Shown here: in pieces, positions 26,002 to 34,657 of the stretch
Layout: each line of letters opens with the position of its first letter
Position numbering within the stretch: the first letter of the stretch is position 1
NCBI GenBank assembly: GCA_027488855.1
Contig: JAIYAV010000194.1
Span: 1 to 50,380, forward strand
From: Saprospiraceae bacterium
Lineage (GTDB): Bacteria; Bacteroidota; Bacteroidia; Chitinophagales; Saprospiraceae
Direction of reading: 5' to 3'
Length of the DNA: 50,380 nt
Notes under the pieces: generated by a model
What the model was told of the DNA's origin: nothing
What the model saw: the letters and a program-made list of their open reading frames with translations, nothing else
Databases searched by the model: none
Position numbers and translations under genes: made by a program

Positions 26002-26009
26002 CAAAAGTA
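26002..26009 (-). promoter_or_regulatory. -7 box of the DUF4249-like gene
   Basis: The minus strand reads TACTTTTG, 34 nt upstream of the ATG at 25967; the TTG at 25991 would be almost at the transcription start. Confidence 0.55.
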
Positions 26010-26077
26010 ACAAAACTATTCATGCCGGGTCCAAGAAAAGCCAGGATGGCTTTTTGTCAGACAAACTTGGTTGTTTG

Positions 26078-26237
26078 TAACTATTTAGGCCGCTCCCATT
26101 TCGACCAAAAAAGGTCAAATTTCAGCCATCCTTCGCCTCTTTTTTCAGCCGATGCCCTGCATCGCCTTCAAAAAGAAGGCTCGACTGGCTAAAATTTGCC
26201 TTCTTTTTTGGTTCGAAACCGCTGGCCTAAATAGTTA
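26078..26237. repeat. 160-bp imperfect palindrome upstream of panB
   Basis: TAACTATTTAGGCC (26078-26091) is the exact reverse complement of GGCCTAAATAGTTA (26224-26237). The similarity continues inward with mismatches (TTCGACCAAAAAAGG against TTCTTTTTTGGTTCGAA) to the central GATGCCCTGCATC hairpin. It fills much of the 312-bp divergent gap 25968-26279 and ends 9 bp before the panB -7 box. Confidence 0.9.
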
Positions 26238-26246
26238 CTAATTTTT

Positions 26247-26254
26247 TATCTTTG
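26247..26254 (+). promoter_or_regulatory. -7 box of panB
   Basis: TATCTTTG, a full TAnnTTTG match, 25 nt upstream of the ATG at 26280. The -33 position would fall inside the right arm of the palindrome (26224-26237), so folding or protein binding there could affect panB expression. Confidence 0.6.
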
Positions 26255-26279
26255 CGCCTCAAATTTTCAACGATTGATC

Positions 26280-27095
26280 ATGTCCGTCAACAAAGAGGTT
26301 AAACGCATCACGACCCACGTTTTGCAGGCGATGAAAGCCAAGGGTGAAAAAATCGCCATGCTCACTGCATACGATTTTTCTCTGGCGGGGATCATTGATG
26401 CCGGAGGGATCGACATTATACTGGTTGGCGACTCTGCCTCCAATGTCATTCACGGGCATGAAACCACCTTGCCAATTACCCTGGATCAAATGATCGACCA
26501 CGCTTCGGCGGTAGTTCGGGCGGTAAGTCGGGCTTTGGTCGTGGTGGATTTGCCATTCGGTACCTACCAGGGCAACTCCAAATTGGCATTGGAATCATCC
26601 ATTCGCATCATGAAGGAATCGGGCGCCCACGCCGTCAAAATGGAAGGTGGCGCTGAAGTGGCTGAGTCCATAAAAAGAATTCTAAGCGCAGGTATCCCGG
26701 TGATGGGGCACCTGGGGCTGATCCCGCAGTCCATTTACAAATTTGGCACTTACGCGGTGCGCGCTAAGGAAGATGCCGAGGCCATCCGATTGCAGGAAGA
26801 TGCCAAATTGCTGGAGGAGTTGGGCTGTTTTGGCATCGTATTGGAAAAAATCCCGGCGCATTTGGCCAAAAAAGTCAGTGAAAGCCTGTATATCCCGACA
26901 ATTGGGATTGGTGCGGGCCAACATTGTGATGGTCAAGTACTGGTCACCCACGATATGTTGGGCATCAACAAGGAGTTTTCACCGCGTTTTTTGCGCCGCT
27001 ATGCCGATTTGTTCGATGTGATCAAGGGCGCAGTGGAGCATTACGTCAAAGACGTGAAGGCCCGCGAATTTCCAAATGATCAGGAACAATATTAA
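26280..27095 (+). CDS. panB: 3-methyl-2-oxobutanoate hydroxymethyltransferase
   Basis: 271 aa. PanB transfers a hydroxymethyl group from 5,10-methylene-THF to alpha-ketoisovalerate, giving ketopantoate for pantothenate and CoA. Family signatures: [30 protein letters not shown] (Mg-binding Asp), [19 protein letters not shown] and HLGLIPQS. The catalytic [17 protein letters not shown] and [15 protein letters not shown] are also present, and the length is typical (about 265-275). The start is the ATG at 26280; a TTG two codons earlier is less likely. mltG follows after 60 bp and may be cotranscribed. Confidence 0.97.
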   Translation: MSVNKEVKRITTHVLQAMKAKGEKIAMLTAYDFSLAGIIDAGGIDIILVGDSASNVIHGHETTLPITLDQMIDHASAVVRAVSRALVVVDLPFGTYQGNSKLALESSIRIMKESGAHAVKMEGGAEVAESIKRILSAGIPVMGHLGLIPQSIYKFGTYAVRAKEDAEAIRLQEDAKLLEELGCFGIVLEKIPAHLAKKVSESLYIPTIGIGAGQHCDGQVLVTHDMLGINKEFSPRFLRRYADLFDVIKGAVEHYVKDVKAREFPNDQEQY

Positions 27096-27155
27096 TGCCC
27101 CACTACTTATTGAGATTCACCCACTTTTTGAAACCCAAAAGTTCATTTGTATCCT

Positions 27156-28190
27156 ATGAAAATCCAGGCCCGCACACTGTTGATCGTGCTGTTGTTGTTG
27201 GTAGTTGGCCTTTACGCTGGCTATCGCATCATTTTGGGAGGCGCTGAAGTGCCCTCTAACATTGGTAACGACTTTCACGTAAAAATCCCCCGCAATGCTA
27301 CTTTTGAGGAAGTAGTCGCCTTGCTCAAAAAGGAAGGCATCGTCAAAAAAGAAGGCGTTTTTCGCCGGGTAGCCGAACAAATGGGCTACAAACAAGACCC
27401 CATGCGCAGTGGTCGCTACAAAATTGAGCCCGGCTGGACGGTGATTCACCTAATCCAACATTTGCGCAGCGGTGAACAAGCCCCGGTGAAAGTGATCCTC
27501 ACCACCGAACGGACGCTGGAAGAAGTGGCAGAAAAAGTATCTCGTTTCATCGAACCCGATGCCAAAACCCTCGAAGCGCTTTTTTTTAACGAAGCTTACC
27601 TGAATAAAATCGGCTACACCAAAGATAACCTCATGTCGGTCTTTATCCCCAATACCTACGAGGTGTACTGGAACCTGACGCCCGAAGAGTTCATGGAACG
27701 GATGTTATTGGAACACAAACGATTTTGGGATCAAAAAGACCGTCTTGCCAAAGCCAAGGCGATGAACATGACACCCGAAGAAGTGTACACGCTCGCTTCA
27801 ATTGTGGAAAAAGAGACCCTCAAAGAAGAAGAAAAACCCACCATTGCAGGCACCTACCTCAATCGACTCAAAATTGGCATGCGTTTGCAGGCGGATCCGA
27901 CGGTGGTTTTTGCCACCCGCGATTTTACGACCAAACGGGTTACCAATTACCACACCAGTTTTGAATCTCCTTTCAATACTTATATGAATGCGGGTTTGCC
28001 GCCAGGGCCCATCACGATGACTTCCATTTCAAGCATCGACGCGGTGTTGAACCACGATAAACACAACTACACTTATTTTTGTGCGATTGGGGATGGATCG
28101 GGGTTGCACGCTTTTGCGGAGGACTATGATCAGCACTTGGGCAATGTGCGGACTTATGTAAGGAACTTGGAGGCGAGGGGCTTACGCTAA
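27156..28190 (+). CDS. mltG: endolytic peptidoglycan transglycosylase MltG
   Basis: 344 aa. The N-terminal membrane anchor (residues 8-26, LLIVLLLLVVGLYAGYRIIL) is followed by a LysM-like part and the YceG/MltG catalytic domain. The catalytic glutamate is in LASIVEKETLKEEEKP, followed by TYLNRLKIGMRLQADPTVVFA and AGLPPGPI. MltG cuts nascent glycan strands at the inner membrane and sets their length. The ATG at 27156 is chosen over a TTG at 27147. Codirectional with panB, 60 bp apart; palindrome B3 lies downstream. Confidence 0.95.
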   Translation: MKIQARTLLIVLLLLVVGLYAGYRIILGGAEVPSNIGNDFHVKIPRNATFEEVVALLKKEGIVKKEGVFRRVAEQMGYKQDPMRSGRYKIEPGWTVIHLIQHLRSGEQAPVKVILTTERTLEEVAEKVSRFIEPDAKTLEALFFNEAYLNKIGYTKDNLMSVFIPNTYEVYWNLTPEEFMERMLLEHKRFWDQKDRLAKAKAMNMTPEEVYTLASIVEKETLKEEEKPTIAGTYLNRLKIGMRLQADPTVVFATRDFTTKRVTNYHTSFESPFNTYMNAGLPPGPITMTSISSIDAVLNHDKHNYTYFCAIGDGSGLHAFAEDYDQHLGNVRTYVRNLEARGLR

Positions 28191-28250
28191 GGTTTTCACT
28201 TTTTCAGTTTATGGATTGGTTGTTATTTATTGAGCGCCTTTGGCGCATCC

Positions 28251-28362
28251 TTTCTAAGGTGCCCTAAGGTGTCTAAGGTGGTTCAATTAAAATGTCGCTT
28301 TGGTTTTTTGAACAAACCTAGTTTTTTTGAACCACCTTAGACACCTTAGGGCACCTTAGAAA
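28251..28362. repeat. CTAAGGTG-arm palindrome, family B (copy 3)
   Basis: TTTCTAAGGTGCCCTAAGGT and TCTAAGGTGGTTCAA on the left are mirrored by TTGAACCACCTTAGA and the matching units to 28362, almost without mismatch, around a spacer of about 40 nt. It is the main content of the 325-bp gap 28191-28515, the rest being the xrtK promoter region. Confidence 0.95.
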
Positions 28363-28468
28363 TGTTATTTCTTAAGATTTCCTGCTCTGCTCCCATTCTA
28401 GCCAGTCTTTTATTCTCAACTTCAATAATTTGGGTTTGACCTTTTTTGCAGCGTTTTGAAAAAAACAC

Positions 28469-28499
28469 TTGCGGGATAAAAAATTTAAGCTTAACTTTG
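28469..28499 (+). promoter_or_regulatory. promoter of the exosortase K operon
   Basis: TTG (28469-28471), 20 nt, TAACTTTG (28492-28499): the best match to the Bacteroidota -33/-7 promoter in this window. It ends 16 nt before the ATG at 28516, so the leader is very short. Confidence 0.75.
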
Positions 28500-28515
28500 A
28501 ATTACAAAGTACTTT

Positions 28516-29028
28516 ATGAAATTCAAATCGAACTTACTTTTCACCCTGCTAGCCATCAGCCCAGCCATGCTCTTCAAATGGGCACAACGCGATTGGAGCA
28601 GCGATGAATTGCGCTTTTTGCTCTACCCGGTGCAATGGTTGGTTGCCGTTTTTACTGGCCAGTCAAGTGTGTACATCGCAGGTGAAGGTTACCAATTCAC
28701 TGGATTCATCATTGAAAGATCCTGCGCCGGAGTCAATTTCCTGGTCATTTGTTGGTGTACTTTGGCCTATTTGAGCATACAAAACCAGCATAAGCAGTCG
28801 ATAAAAATCAAAGCCTTGTTGTGGAGCATTCCGCTCAGCTACGGTTTGTGCATCCTGGCCAATACCTTTCGCATCCTCAGTGCACTGGTTTTACAACGTG
28901 TGTCTGGTCTACATGGCCCCAATGTACACGAGGCATTGGGCGTGGTGGTTTACCTTTCCGTTTTATTGTTGGCCACTGCTCTTTTTCATCACTATTTAAA
29001 CCTTCCCAAACATGCAAAATTGGCGTAG
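28516..29028 (+). CDS. xrtK: exosortase K
   Basis: A 170-aa integral membrane cysteine protease/transpeptidase of the exosortase family. The catalytic triad can be placed: Cys70 in ERSCAGVNFL, Arg119 in ANTFRIL and His138 in VHEALGVVVYL, each at a membrane segment as expected. The short length and the partner gene identify it as XrtK, the exosortase associated with MSEP-CTERM proteins, rather than XrtA or XrtN. It should cut its substrate at the C-terminal MSEP motif on the outer face of the inner membrane. Its end overlaps the substrate gene by 17 nt, so the two are translationally coupled. A good promoter lies at 28469-28499. Confidence 0.9.
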   Translation: MKFKSNLLFTLLAISPAMLFKWAQRDWSSDELRFLLYPVQWLVAVFTGQSSVYIAGEGYQFTGFIIERSCAGVNFLVICWCTLAYLSIQNQHKQSIKIKALLWSIPLSYGLCILANTFRILSALVLQRVSGLHGPNVHEALGVVVYLSVLLLATALFHHYLNLPKHAKLA

Positions 29029-31777
29029 CCCCTGGTGGATTTTAATCAGTAGCGTATTCCCAGTGGGGGCTTTGCTTGCATTGGCTACTCAAATTTTTTA
29101 CATCATTGAACCCCAGTTAAACGGAGAAAATAAAACTGCCTGGTTTACCTTGGGCTTAAGTTTGAGCCTGATGGGGTTGGCGCAGTTAGGGTATTACCTG
29201 TATTTGCATTTCAGTCGAAAAAGAACCAGTTTGGCTTACCACATCGCTGTTTATGTACTCTATTTCTGCTGGTTAGTGGGTTTCCTGATCAATGGCGAAA
29301 CACTTATTCCCAATGACATCCCCAGTTGGATGGTCAGCGACGAAGCGCGATTGTACCCGGTGGGGTTTTTGATGCCCAGTTTGGCTTTTTCTATGTATGG
29401 TGTCATTGGTTTTTTGACCGATTTTGAGAAAAACCCTCAACCTTTGTTCAATCTTTTAGGCGCATTGGTCGTAGCGCTAGGTGCTTATATGGGAATCAAT
29501 ATCCTGATGGTCAGTGGTATCCCGGACCGGTATGTGGCACACATTGCCATCGTTGGTTTGTTTTCAACGTCTACCCTGTTTTTTTTCTTTTTGGGACGCA
29601 GCATGTACATATTTGGAAACCGCCCCTGGTCGGCCTGGTCAAAATGGGATATTTTGATAAAAGGGGTTCTAGGAATCGCCTTTCCCATCTGGGGTTTGAT
29701 GCTCAACAACAGCAAGATTGGATACATGCCCGAGTATATTTTTGGCAATTTTTCCAGCCCATGGTTCTATTCATTAGCAGTAGTCAATGGTGTACTTTTC
29801 AGCCTTCCCAATTATCCCCAGCCACTTTATCGCGCAATTCTTTTCTTGTTGCGCAGTTTGTTTTTCCCTTATATCTTGTATTTCGCTTTGGTTTTTCTGC
29901 CCTTTTTGCCTTTGGCAATTCCGGCTATTCTTGTTGTTGGAACGGGTTTTTTAATGCTGACTCCGGTTATTTTGCTCGTTTTGCAATCCGCAACCTGGTT
30001 TAAAGACTTGCAATACTTACAAAATCATTATCCAAAGTCCGGCATAATCACGGGTGCGGTGCTGTGCGCCTTATTGCTGGCGACCTTTTTGTACTTCTCA
30101 GCCGTCCAGGATCGGAAAGCCCTGCATCAGGCGCTTGACTACGTCTATGCTCCAGACTTTGAGCATCCGCATACTTTCAAAATAGCTGATGCCAGATTGG
30201 CCAGGGTTTTTAGCACCATTCAACAAAACAAGCGTCGCCAGTCTATGGACTTTGGTGGCAACAGCACCCCTTACCTCTCCCATTTTTACAACAGCATCGT
30301 GCTCGACAACCTGACCCTTTCCGACCGCAAATTGAACAAACTTGAAGCGATCTTTTTGGGCAAAGACTTGCAATTTTTCCCCGAAACCATCCAACGCAAT
30401 TCCGTTCCCCAAATCAAAACCGCCCAGGTAGACTCCAAATGGGACGAGATCGACCAATCCTGGACCAGCACGCTGCACCTCGAACTCGAAAATCCCGGTG
30501 AAAACCTGGAAGAATACCACACCCTATTTTCCTTGCCCGACGGCGCACTTATCCAGGATTATTACCTCTACATCGGAAAAGAAAAAGTAAAAGGTGAACT
30601 GGCGGAGAAAAAAACGGCTACCTGGATTTATGAACAAATCCGCAACAATTCCCGGCGTGATCCCGGGCTTTTGAGTTATTTGGATGCCAAAACTTTGTCG
30701 TTCAGGGTCTATCCTTTCCAAGCCAAGGAAGTACGCAAAACCGGGTTTACCATCGTCCACAAAGAGGCATTTCAACTGACTTTAGATGAAAAACATGAGT
30801 TGACTTTTGGTGAGCTCAGCCGCAATCAAAACCTTACTGCGCCGATCATCCTAGGCAATGGCCAGTTGGCCTACATTCCCACTGCCCTAAGTAAAACCTT
30901 GCCCAAAGTCAAATTAGCACCTCATTATCACTTCATTGTGGATTGCTCGTCCAGAAGCAAAAAGCAGATCAATGCACAGATTGCGGATCTGGAAAATTTA
31001 ATTCGGGAACGAAAATTGCCGAAAGAAAGTCTCCATTTCCATTTGACCAATCGTGAGGTAAAGACCCTTTCTCCAAACGAAAACTGGCAGGAGGCCATTC
31101 GAAATCAGGCCAAAGTAGGCGGCTTTTTTGCCGAAAGAGCTTTTGAAAAAATCCTGTACACCTATTCCGCTCAAGCTTTGAAACATTATCCAGTGATGGT
31201 GCTGGTGACTGAAAACTTACCCATTCTACCCGAATTTACGCCACGAATGGCTCACTCGGTGTACAATGGAATGCGGTACTACCACTTGGAAGATAAGGCT
31301 GTAGAGGAGATTAATTTTGGAGGAAAATCGGTGCCAAATGGAGTCGAACCACAAGCAATTGAAGCGGTAGCCTATCCCAATGCTCAAAAACCTTTGGCTT
31401 ATTTGTCCACCGAACAATTGATCCGCTTGCCCAAATACCAAGCTACTTCAAGCCTCAAAAAAGGAAGCTGGGAATCCGCCGCCCTGCTCCAAGCCGAATG
31501 GTGGCACCAGGAGGCGCATCCTGAGTTGGGGGAAACTGCCTGGCAAAACTTGATCAAAAAGAGCTTCAGCACTGGCCTCCTCACGCCTGAAACTGCTTAT
31601 TTGGTACTGGAAAATGAATCTCAGCGTCGCTTGTTGAGGGTCAAACAAAAACAGGTCTTACAAGGAAAAAAAGCCTTGGATGTCGGTGAAGACCCAGTGC
31701 AGATGTCGGAACCGGGGTTTTGGGTATTGTTGTGCTCGATATTTTTATTGTTGTGGTTGAAATTGCCTAGATCATGA
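29012..31777 (+). CDS. MSEP-CTERM sorting-signal protein with VIT-like domain (XrtK substrate)
   Basis: A 921-aa protein. Residues 1-365 contain about ten to eleven membrane segments. Residues about 470-590 resemble a VIT (vault/inter-alpha-trypsin) domain: STLHLELENPGENLEEYHTL, PDGALIQDYYLYIG, TATWIYEQIRNNSRRDPGLL and LSFRVYPFQAKEVRKT. Next comes a von Willebrand A-like part starting HYHFIVDCSSRSK, whose metal motif departs from D-x-S-x-S. The C-terminus is a sorting signal: MSEP at 898-901, a hydrophobic helix (FWVLLCSIFLLLWL) and a basic end (KLPRS). This tripartite tail is what exosortases recognise, and XrtK is encoded just upstream with a 17-nt overlap. I infer a one-to-one enzyme/substrate pair; the biological role is unknown. 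Confidence 0.88.
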   Translation: MQNWRSPWWILISSVFPVGALLALATQIFYIIEPQLNGENKTAWFTLGLSLSLMGLAQLGYYLYLHFSRKRTSLAYHIAVYVLYFCWLVGFLINGETLIPNDIPSWMVSDEARLYPVGFLMPSLAFSMYGVIGFLTDFEKNPQPLFNLLGALVVALGAYMGINILMVSGIPDRYVAHIAIVGLFSTSTLFFFFLGRSMYIFGNRPWSAWSKWDILIKGVLGIAFPIWGLMLNNSKIGYMPEYIFGNFSSPWFYSLAVVNGVLFSLPNYPQPLYRAILFLLRSLFFPYILYFALVFLPFLPLAIPAILVVGTGFLMLTPVILLVLQSATWFKDLQYLQNHYPKSGIITGAVLCALLLATFLYFSAVQDRKALHQALDYVYAPDFEHPHTFKIADARLARVFSTIQQNKRRQSMDFGGNSTPYLSHFYNSIVLDNLTLSDRKLNKLEAIFLGKDLQFFPETIQRNSVPQIKTAQVDSKWDEIDQSWTSTLHLELENPGENLEEYHTLFSLPDGALIQDYYLYIGKEKVKGELAEKKTATWIYEQIRNNSRRDPGLLSYLDAKTLSFRVYPFQAKEVRKTGFTIVHKEAFQLTLDEKHELTFGELSRNQNLTAPIILGNGQLAYIPTALSKTLPKVKLAPHYHFIVDCSSRSKKQINAQIADLENLIRERKLPKESLHFHLTNREVKTLSPNENWQEAIRNQAKVGGFFAERAFEKILYTYSAQALKHYPVMVLVTENLPILPEFTPRMAHSVYNGMRYYHLEDKAVEEINFGGKSVPNGVEPQAIEAVAYPNAQKPLAYLSTEQLIRLPKYQATSSLKKGSWESAALLQAEWWHQEAHPELGETAWQNLIKKSFSTGLLTPETAYLVLENESQRRLLRVKQKQVLQGKKALDVGEDPVQMSEPGFWVLLCSIFLLLWLKLPRS

Positions 31778-32088
31778 AGTACATCTTTATTGGCGTTAAT
31801 TGGAGTATAAATTTGTTTTTACTCTATCAAATTGTGTCCAATTATCGATTGGGTGATTTCCAAAACACTGATTGGAAACAGATTTTACTGTTGGTGGCTT
31901 TTGTCATTGCAGCTAACCTAATTAATTTGGGACTTTACAGGCAACTAAAACCAGCTTTCACTTTTTTTGAACTCCTCATTTCAGTAATCACCATTTTGCT
32001 CGTATGGATTGCGTCGTTTTTTGTGTACATAGTGCTCGCTTTCTTTATCGTTATTTCATCAATTGAAGGTCCACTTTTTCAAAACTAA
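31774..32088 (+). CDS. small three-pass membrane protein in the xrtK operon, 104 aa
   Basis: It starts with an ATGA overlap on the stop of the MSEP-CTERM gene. Three hydrophobic segments are seen (about residues 1-22, 37-56 and 63-97, the last long enough for one bent or two short helices). I do not recognise a family. The overlap makes it part of the exosortase operon; it might help the enzyme or substrate in the membrane, but nothing in the sequence shows this directly. Confidence 0.65.
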   Translation: MKYIFIGVNWSINLFLLYQIVSNYRLGDFQNTDWKQILLLVAFVIAANLINLGLYRQLKPAFTFFELLISVITILLVWIASFFVYIVLAFFIVISSIEGPLFQN

Positions 32089-32159
32089 GCAGAACCTGAC
32101 ACCAATTAATTGAAATTGCCCAAAATACCCATTACAACCCCTGCAAAAAAAACACCTTC

Positions 32160-32199
32160 GGATTGATTTTGCACAGAAATAACCCATATTTGCCTACCC
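32160..32199 (+). promoter_or_regulatory. candidate AraC-type operator, dioxygenase promoter
   Basis: GGATTGATTTTGC, 15 nt, ATTTGCCTACCC. The same two-part sequence with the same spacing occurs before the TonB receptor (40091-40130) and the MFS gene (43505-43544). Within it, TTTTGCACA and ATTTGCCTA are 21 bp apart, two helical turns, as is usual for AraC-family sites. The right half starts 31 bp upstream of the TACTTTTG -7 box. Confidence 0.75.
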
Positions 32200-32218
32200 A
32201 ATATCCTATCACCAAGCC

Positions 32219-32226
32219 TACTTTTG
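32219..32226 (+). promoter_or_regulatory. -7 box of the catabolic operon
   Basis: TACTTTTG, a full TAnnTTTG match, 39 nt before the ATG at 32266. The open frame upstream of that ATG (to a TTG at 32224) overlaps this box and is therefore unlikely to be translated. Confidence 0.65.
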
Positions 32227-32265
32227 TCGAAATTTAATTCCCTAAATTTCAACTCTGGCAACAAG

Positions 32266-33234
32266 ATGGCTCGAAATCCACATTACTTTTCTCAATTGGC
32301 CCATATAGAAGTACTCAGCACCGATTTGGAGGCTTCCGTACGTTTTTTCACAGAAGTAGCCGGTATGGACGAAACCGGCCGCGAAGACAACTCAGTTTAC
32401 CTCCGCGCCTGGGGTGATTATTTCCACCACTCCCTCAAACTGACCCAAAGTGATCGCCCGGGGATGGGCCACCTGGGCTGGCGGGCCGACAGCCCCGAAG
32501 CACTAGAAGATGTAGTGCAATACCTGGAAAGTATCGGAGCTGGCTTAGGCTGGCACGACGGTGACCTGGGTCATGGCAAGTCTTACCGCTTCAAGTCCCC
32601 TGATGGGCACCTCCACGAAGTGTTTTGGGATGTAGTGTGGCTGCGGGAAGTAGGCAAAAGAGGCAGTGTATTTGCGGATCGCTACGCCAGCAACCGCCGG
32701 ATTGGCGTCAATCCTAGGCGTTTTGACCACATCACTTACAATACCAGCAACTACGCCGCAGAAAAGGCATTCTGGAAAGGTTTGGGCTTGCGCAATCCTG
32801 ATGAAGTACGCATTACGGATGAAATTCCTCCCGTTGGTGGGCTATGGACAACCGGGAACCTTTCTCACGATATTGCCATTTTTACCGATCCTAGTTTGAA
32901 ACCGGGGGAAGGAGCACTGAATCACGTGGCCTATAATTTTGACAGCCGCGAAGAGGTTTTGCTTGCCTGCGACTGGATCATTGAAAACGGCTACAAACTC
33001 GCCATGGGTGCACCCACCCGCCACAAAGCCGACGAAGGCTTTTTCATCTACGTCGACGAGCCGGGTGGCAATCGTTTCGAATTCTACGCAGGCGCCCGCC
33101 TGATTTTTGCCCCCGACCACGGGCCAGATATCCACTACCTGAAAGACAATCCGAACGACGCTTGGGGCAATACCAATCCCTGGGCGGGCGGCGATGGATC
33201 TTTCAAAAAGGAGCACGCTTCAAACAAACATTAA
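32266..33234 (+). CDS. extradiol (VOC-fold) dioxygenase, catechol 2,3-dioxygenase-like
   Basis: 322 aa, two VOC (glyoxalase-fold) modules. The N-terminal module begins LAHIEVLSTDLEASVRFFTEVAGM. The C-terminal module carries the probable Fe(II) ligands of the XylE-type family: His in RRFDHITYN, His in GALNHVAYNFD and Glu in NRFEFYAG. Such enzymes open catechol rings next to the two hydroxyls. The ATG at 32266 is used because the longer frame starts at a TTG inside the -7 box. It is the first gene of a run that continues with a C-C hydrolase, a dehydrogenase, an SDR, a monooxygenase and an FAH-family enzyme. The next gene is 310 bp away, across palindrome D2. Confidence 0.88.
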   Translation: MARNPHYFSQLAHIEVLSTDLEASVRFFTEVAGMDETGREDNSVYLRAWGDYFHHSLKLTQSDRPGMGHLGWRADSPEALEDVVQYLESIGAGLGWHDGDLGHGKSYRFKSPDGHLHEVFWDVVWLREVGKRGSVFADRYASNRRIGVNPRRFDHITYNTSNYAAEKAFWKGLGLRNPDEVRITDEIPPVGGLWTTGNLSHDIAIFTDPSLKPGEGALNHVAYNFDSREEVLLACDWIIENGYKLAMGAPTRHKADEGFFIYVDEPGGNRFEFYAGARLIFAPDHGPDIHYLKDNPNDAWGNTNPWAGGDGSFKKEHASNKH

Positions 33235-33239
33235 TTTGG

Positions 33240-33526
33240 GTTGAGAACATGAGTCATCCCGAATTTTTGAAAAGCCAAAATCGGGCATGAACCTAATCGC
33301 GGAGCGATTGAATTTAGAATAGCCCCGGTCGTCCGGGGTAAATAGTTGGGTCAAATGGGCGGCAACCACGGCAGTGGTTGAACTCAATTGAGCTAAAAGT
33401 TCAACCGCATCCGCGGTTGCGAAACCTTTTGCGACCATAATGACCCCGGACGACCGGGGCTATTCTAAATTCAACCGCATCCGCGGTTTGTTATCCCAAA
33501 AATTCGGGGTGGCTCATGTTCTCAAC
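33240..33526. repeat. nested palindrome, family D (copy 2)
   Basis: Outer arms 33240-33269 and 33497-33526 (GTTGAGAACATGAG ... CCCGAATTTTTG) match at 28 of 30 positions. Middle arms 33310-33339 and 33443-33472 (AATAGCCCCGGTCGTCCGGG type) are exact over 30 bp. Small inner hairpins include AACCAC/GTGGTT and AACCGC/GCGGTT. The middle arms share AATAGCCCCGGTCGTCCG with copy 1 at 10505-10778. The 310-bp gap 33235-33544 is filled by it. Confidence 0.95.
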
Positions 33527-33544
33527 TCCACAACCCTATCAACC

Positions 33545-34657
33545 ATGTGGCACTATTTTCCTGACCAATACATGCCCTCCTATCAGCTGAACCGTGCGCT
33601 GAGTCAAGCCCATTACGGCGGCGGGGAATTTGCGGAATGCCTGGAGGCAGCCGCTGAAATCACCCCTGGCGACAACGAGAGTTTTCACCAGGCTTGGGCT
33701 AAAATTGGCAATAAAGTATACGCTGAAGGCGAAACTGCGCTGGAAAAAGGCAATCGGGTAACTGCTCGTCGGCATTTTTTACGCGCATTCAATTACCTGC
33801 GCACCTCCGAATTTTTCCTCAAACCTTCGGATGAACGCAAGCTGCCGACCTATAAAAAATGTATCCAAGCCTTCCGTACCGCTGTACCCTTGATGGACAA
33901 TGTGCCATTGCAATTCCAGGTTCCATTTGAAAGTTCATACCTACCAGGGTACCTGTTCAAACCAGATCGGGTAGCCAATCCGCCCATGATGATCATGTTT
34001 GGCGGTTTGGACAGTCTGGCTGAGGAGCTATATTTCGGGCCAGCCAACTGGCTCAATGAACGGGGTGTCGCCCTCATGGTGCTCGATGGCCCCGGCCAGG
34101 GTGAAAGCCTGCGCATCAACCACGTTCACTCGCGTTACGACTACAATGTGCCTGCCACCGCTGCTTACGAATGGGCCGTAGAGAATTTGCAAGCTGAAAT
34201 CGACACCACCAGCATTGGGGTAATGGCGGTGAGCATGGGGGGCTATATGGCTGCTCGTTCAGCAGCTTTTGAGCCACGTTTCAAAATATGCGCCATCTGG
34301 GGGGCGGTTTGGTCTTATTACGACATCTGGAAGAACCGGCCTGATAATCACCCTTTAGCCGAAATTGTGATGCACATTGTCGGCGCAGAGAACATGAACG
34401 ATGCCCGGGAACGCCTCAAAAATTTCACATTGGAAGGGGTAGCCGAAAAAATCTCCATGCCGACTTACATTTTGCATGGGGAAGACGATCGGCAGAATTT
34501 TGTCGAAAACGCCTACAAAACCTACGAGGCACTGACCTGCGAAAAATACCTAGAAATAGTACCCAAAGAAAGCAGTGGTTCCGCCCATTGTCAGGTCGAC
34601 AACTTCACCAAAGTATTCAACCTCTACGATTGGATTGCCAAAAAGCTGCACGAATGA
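33545..34657 (+). CDS. alpha/beta hydrolase, probable C-C bond hydrolase (FrsA/DHPON-hydrolase-like)
   Basis: 370 aa from the ATG at 33545. Earlier in-frame starts at 33440 lie inside palindrome D2 and encode repeat-derived residues, so they are rejected. The helical N-terminal cap (1-130) is followed by an alpha/beta hydrolase core. [16 protein letters not shown] forms the oxyanion region, DGPGQGES follows, and the nucleophile elbow is [16 protein letters not shown]. The acid is in LHGEDDRQN, the histidine in GSAHCQVDN. Cap plus core resembles FrsA-like hydrolases and 2,6-dihydroxypseudooxynicotine hydrolase, which breaks a C-C bond in an aromatic ketone. In this operon it probably hydrolyses a ring-cleavage product or a side-chain ketone. 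Its stop overlaps the next start (ATGA). Confidence 0.82.
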   Translation: MWHYFPDQYMPSYQLNRALSQAHYGGGEFAECLEAAAEITPGDNESFHQAWAKIGNKVYAEGETALEKGNRVTARRHFLRAFNYLRTSEFFLKPSDERKLPTYKKCIQAFRTAVPLMDNVPLQFQVPFESSYLPGYLFKPDRVANPPMMIMFGGLDSLAEELYFGPANWLNERGVALMVLDGPGQGESLRINHVHSRYDYNVPATAAYEWAVENLQAEIDTTSIGVMAVSMGGYMAARSAAFEPRFKICAIWGAVWSYYDIWKNRPDNHPLAEIVMHIVGAENMNDARERLKNFTLEGVAEKISMPTYILHGEDDRQNFVENAYKTYEALTCEKYLEIVPKESSGSAHCQVDNFTKVFNLYDWIAKKLHE

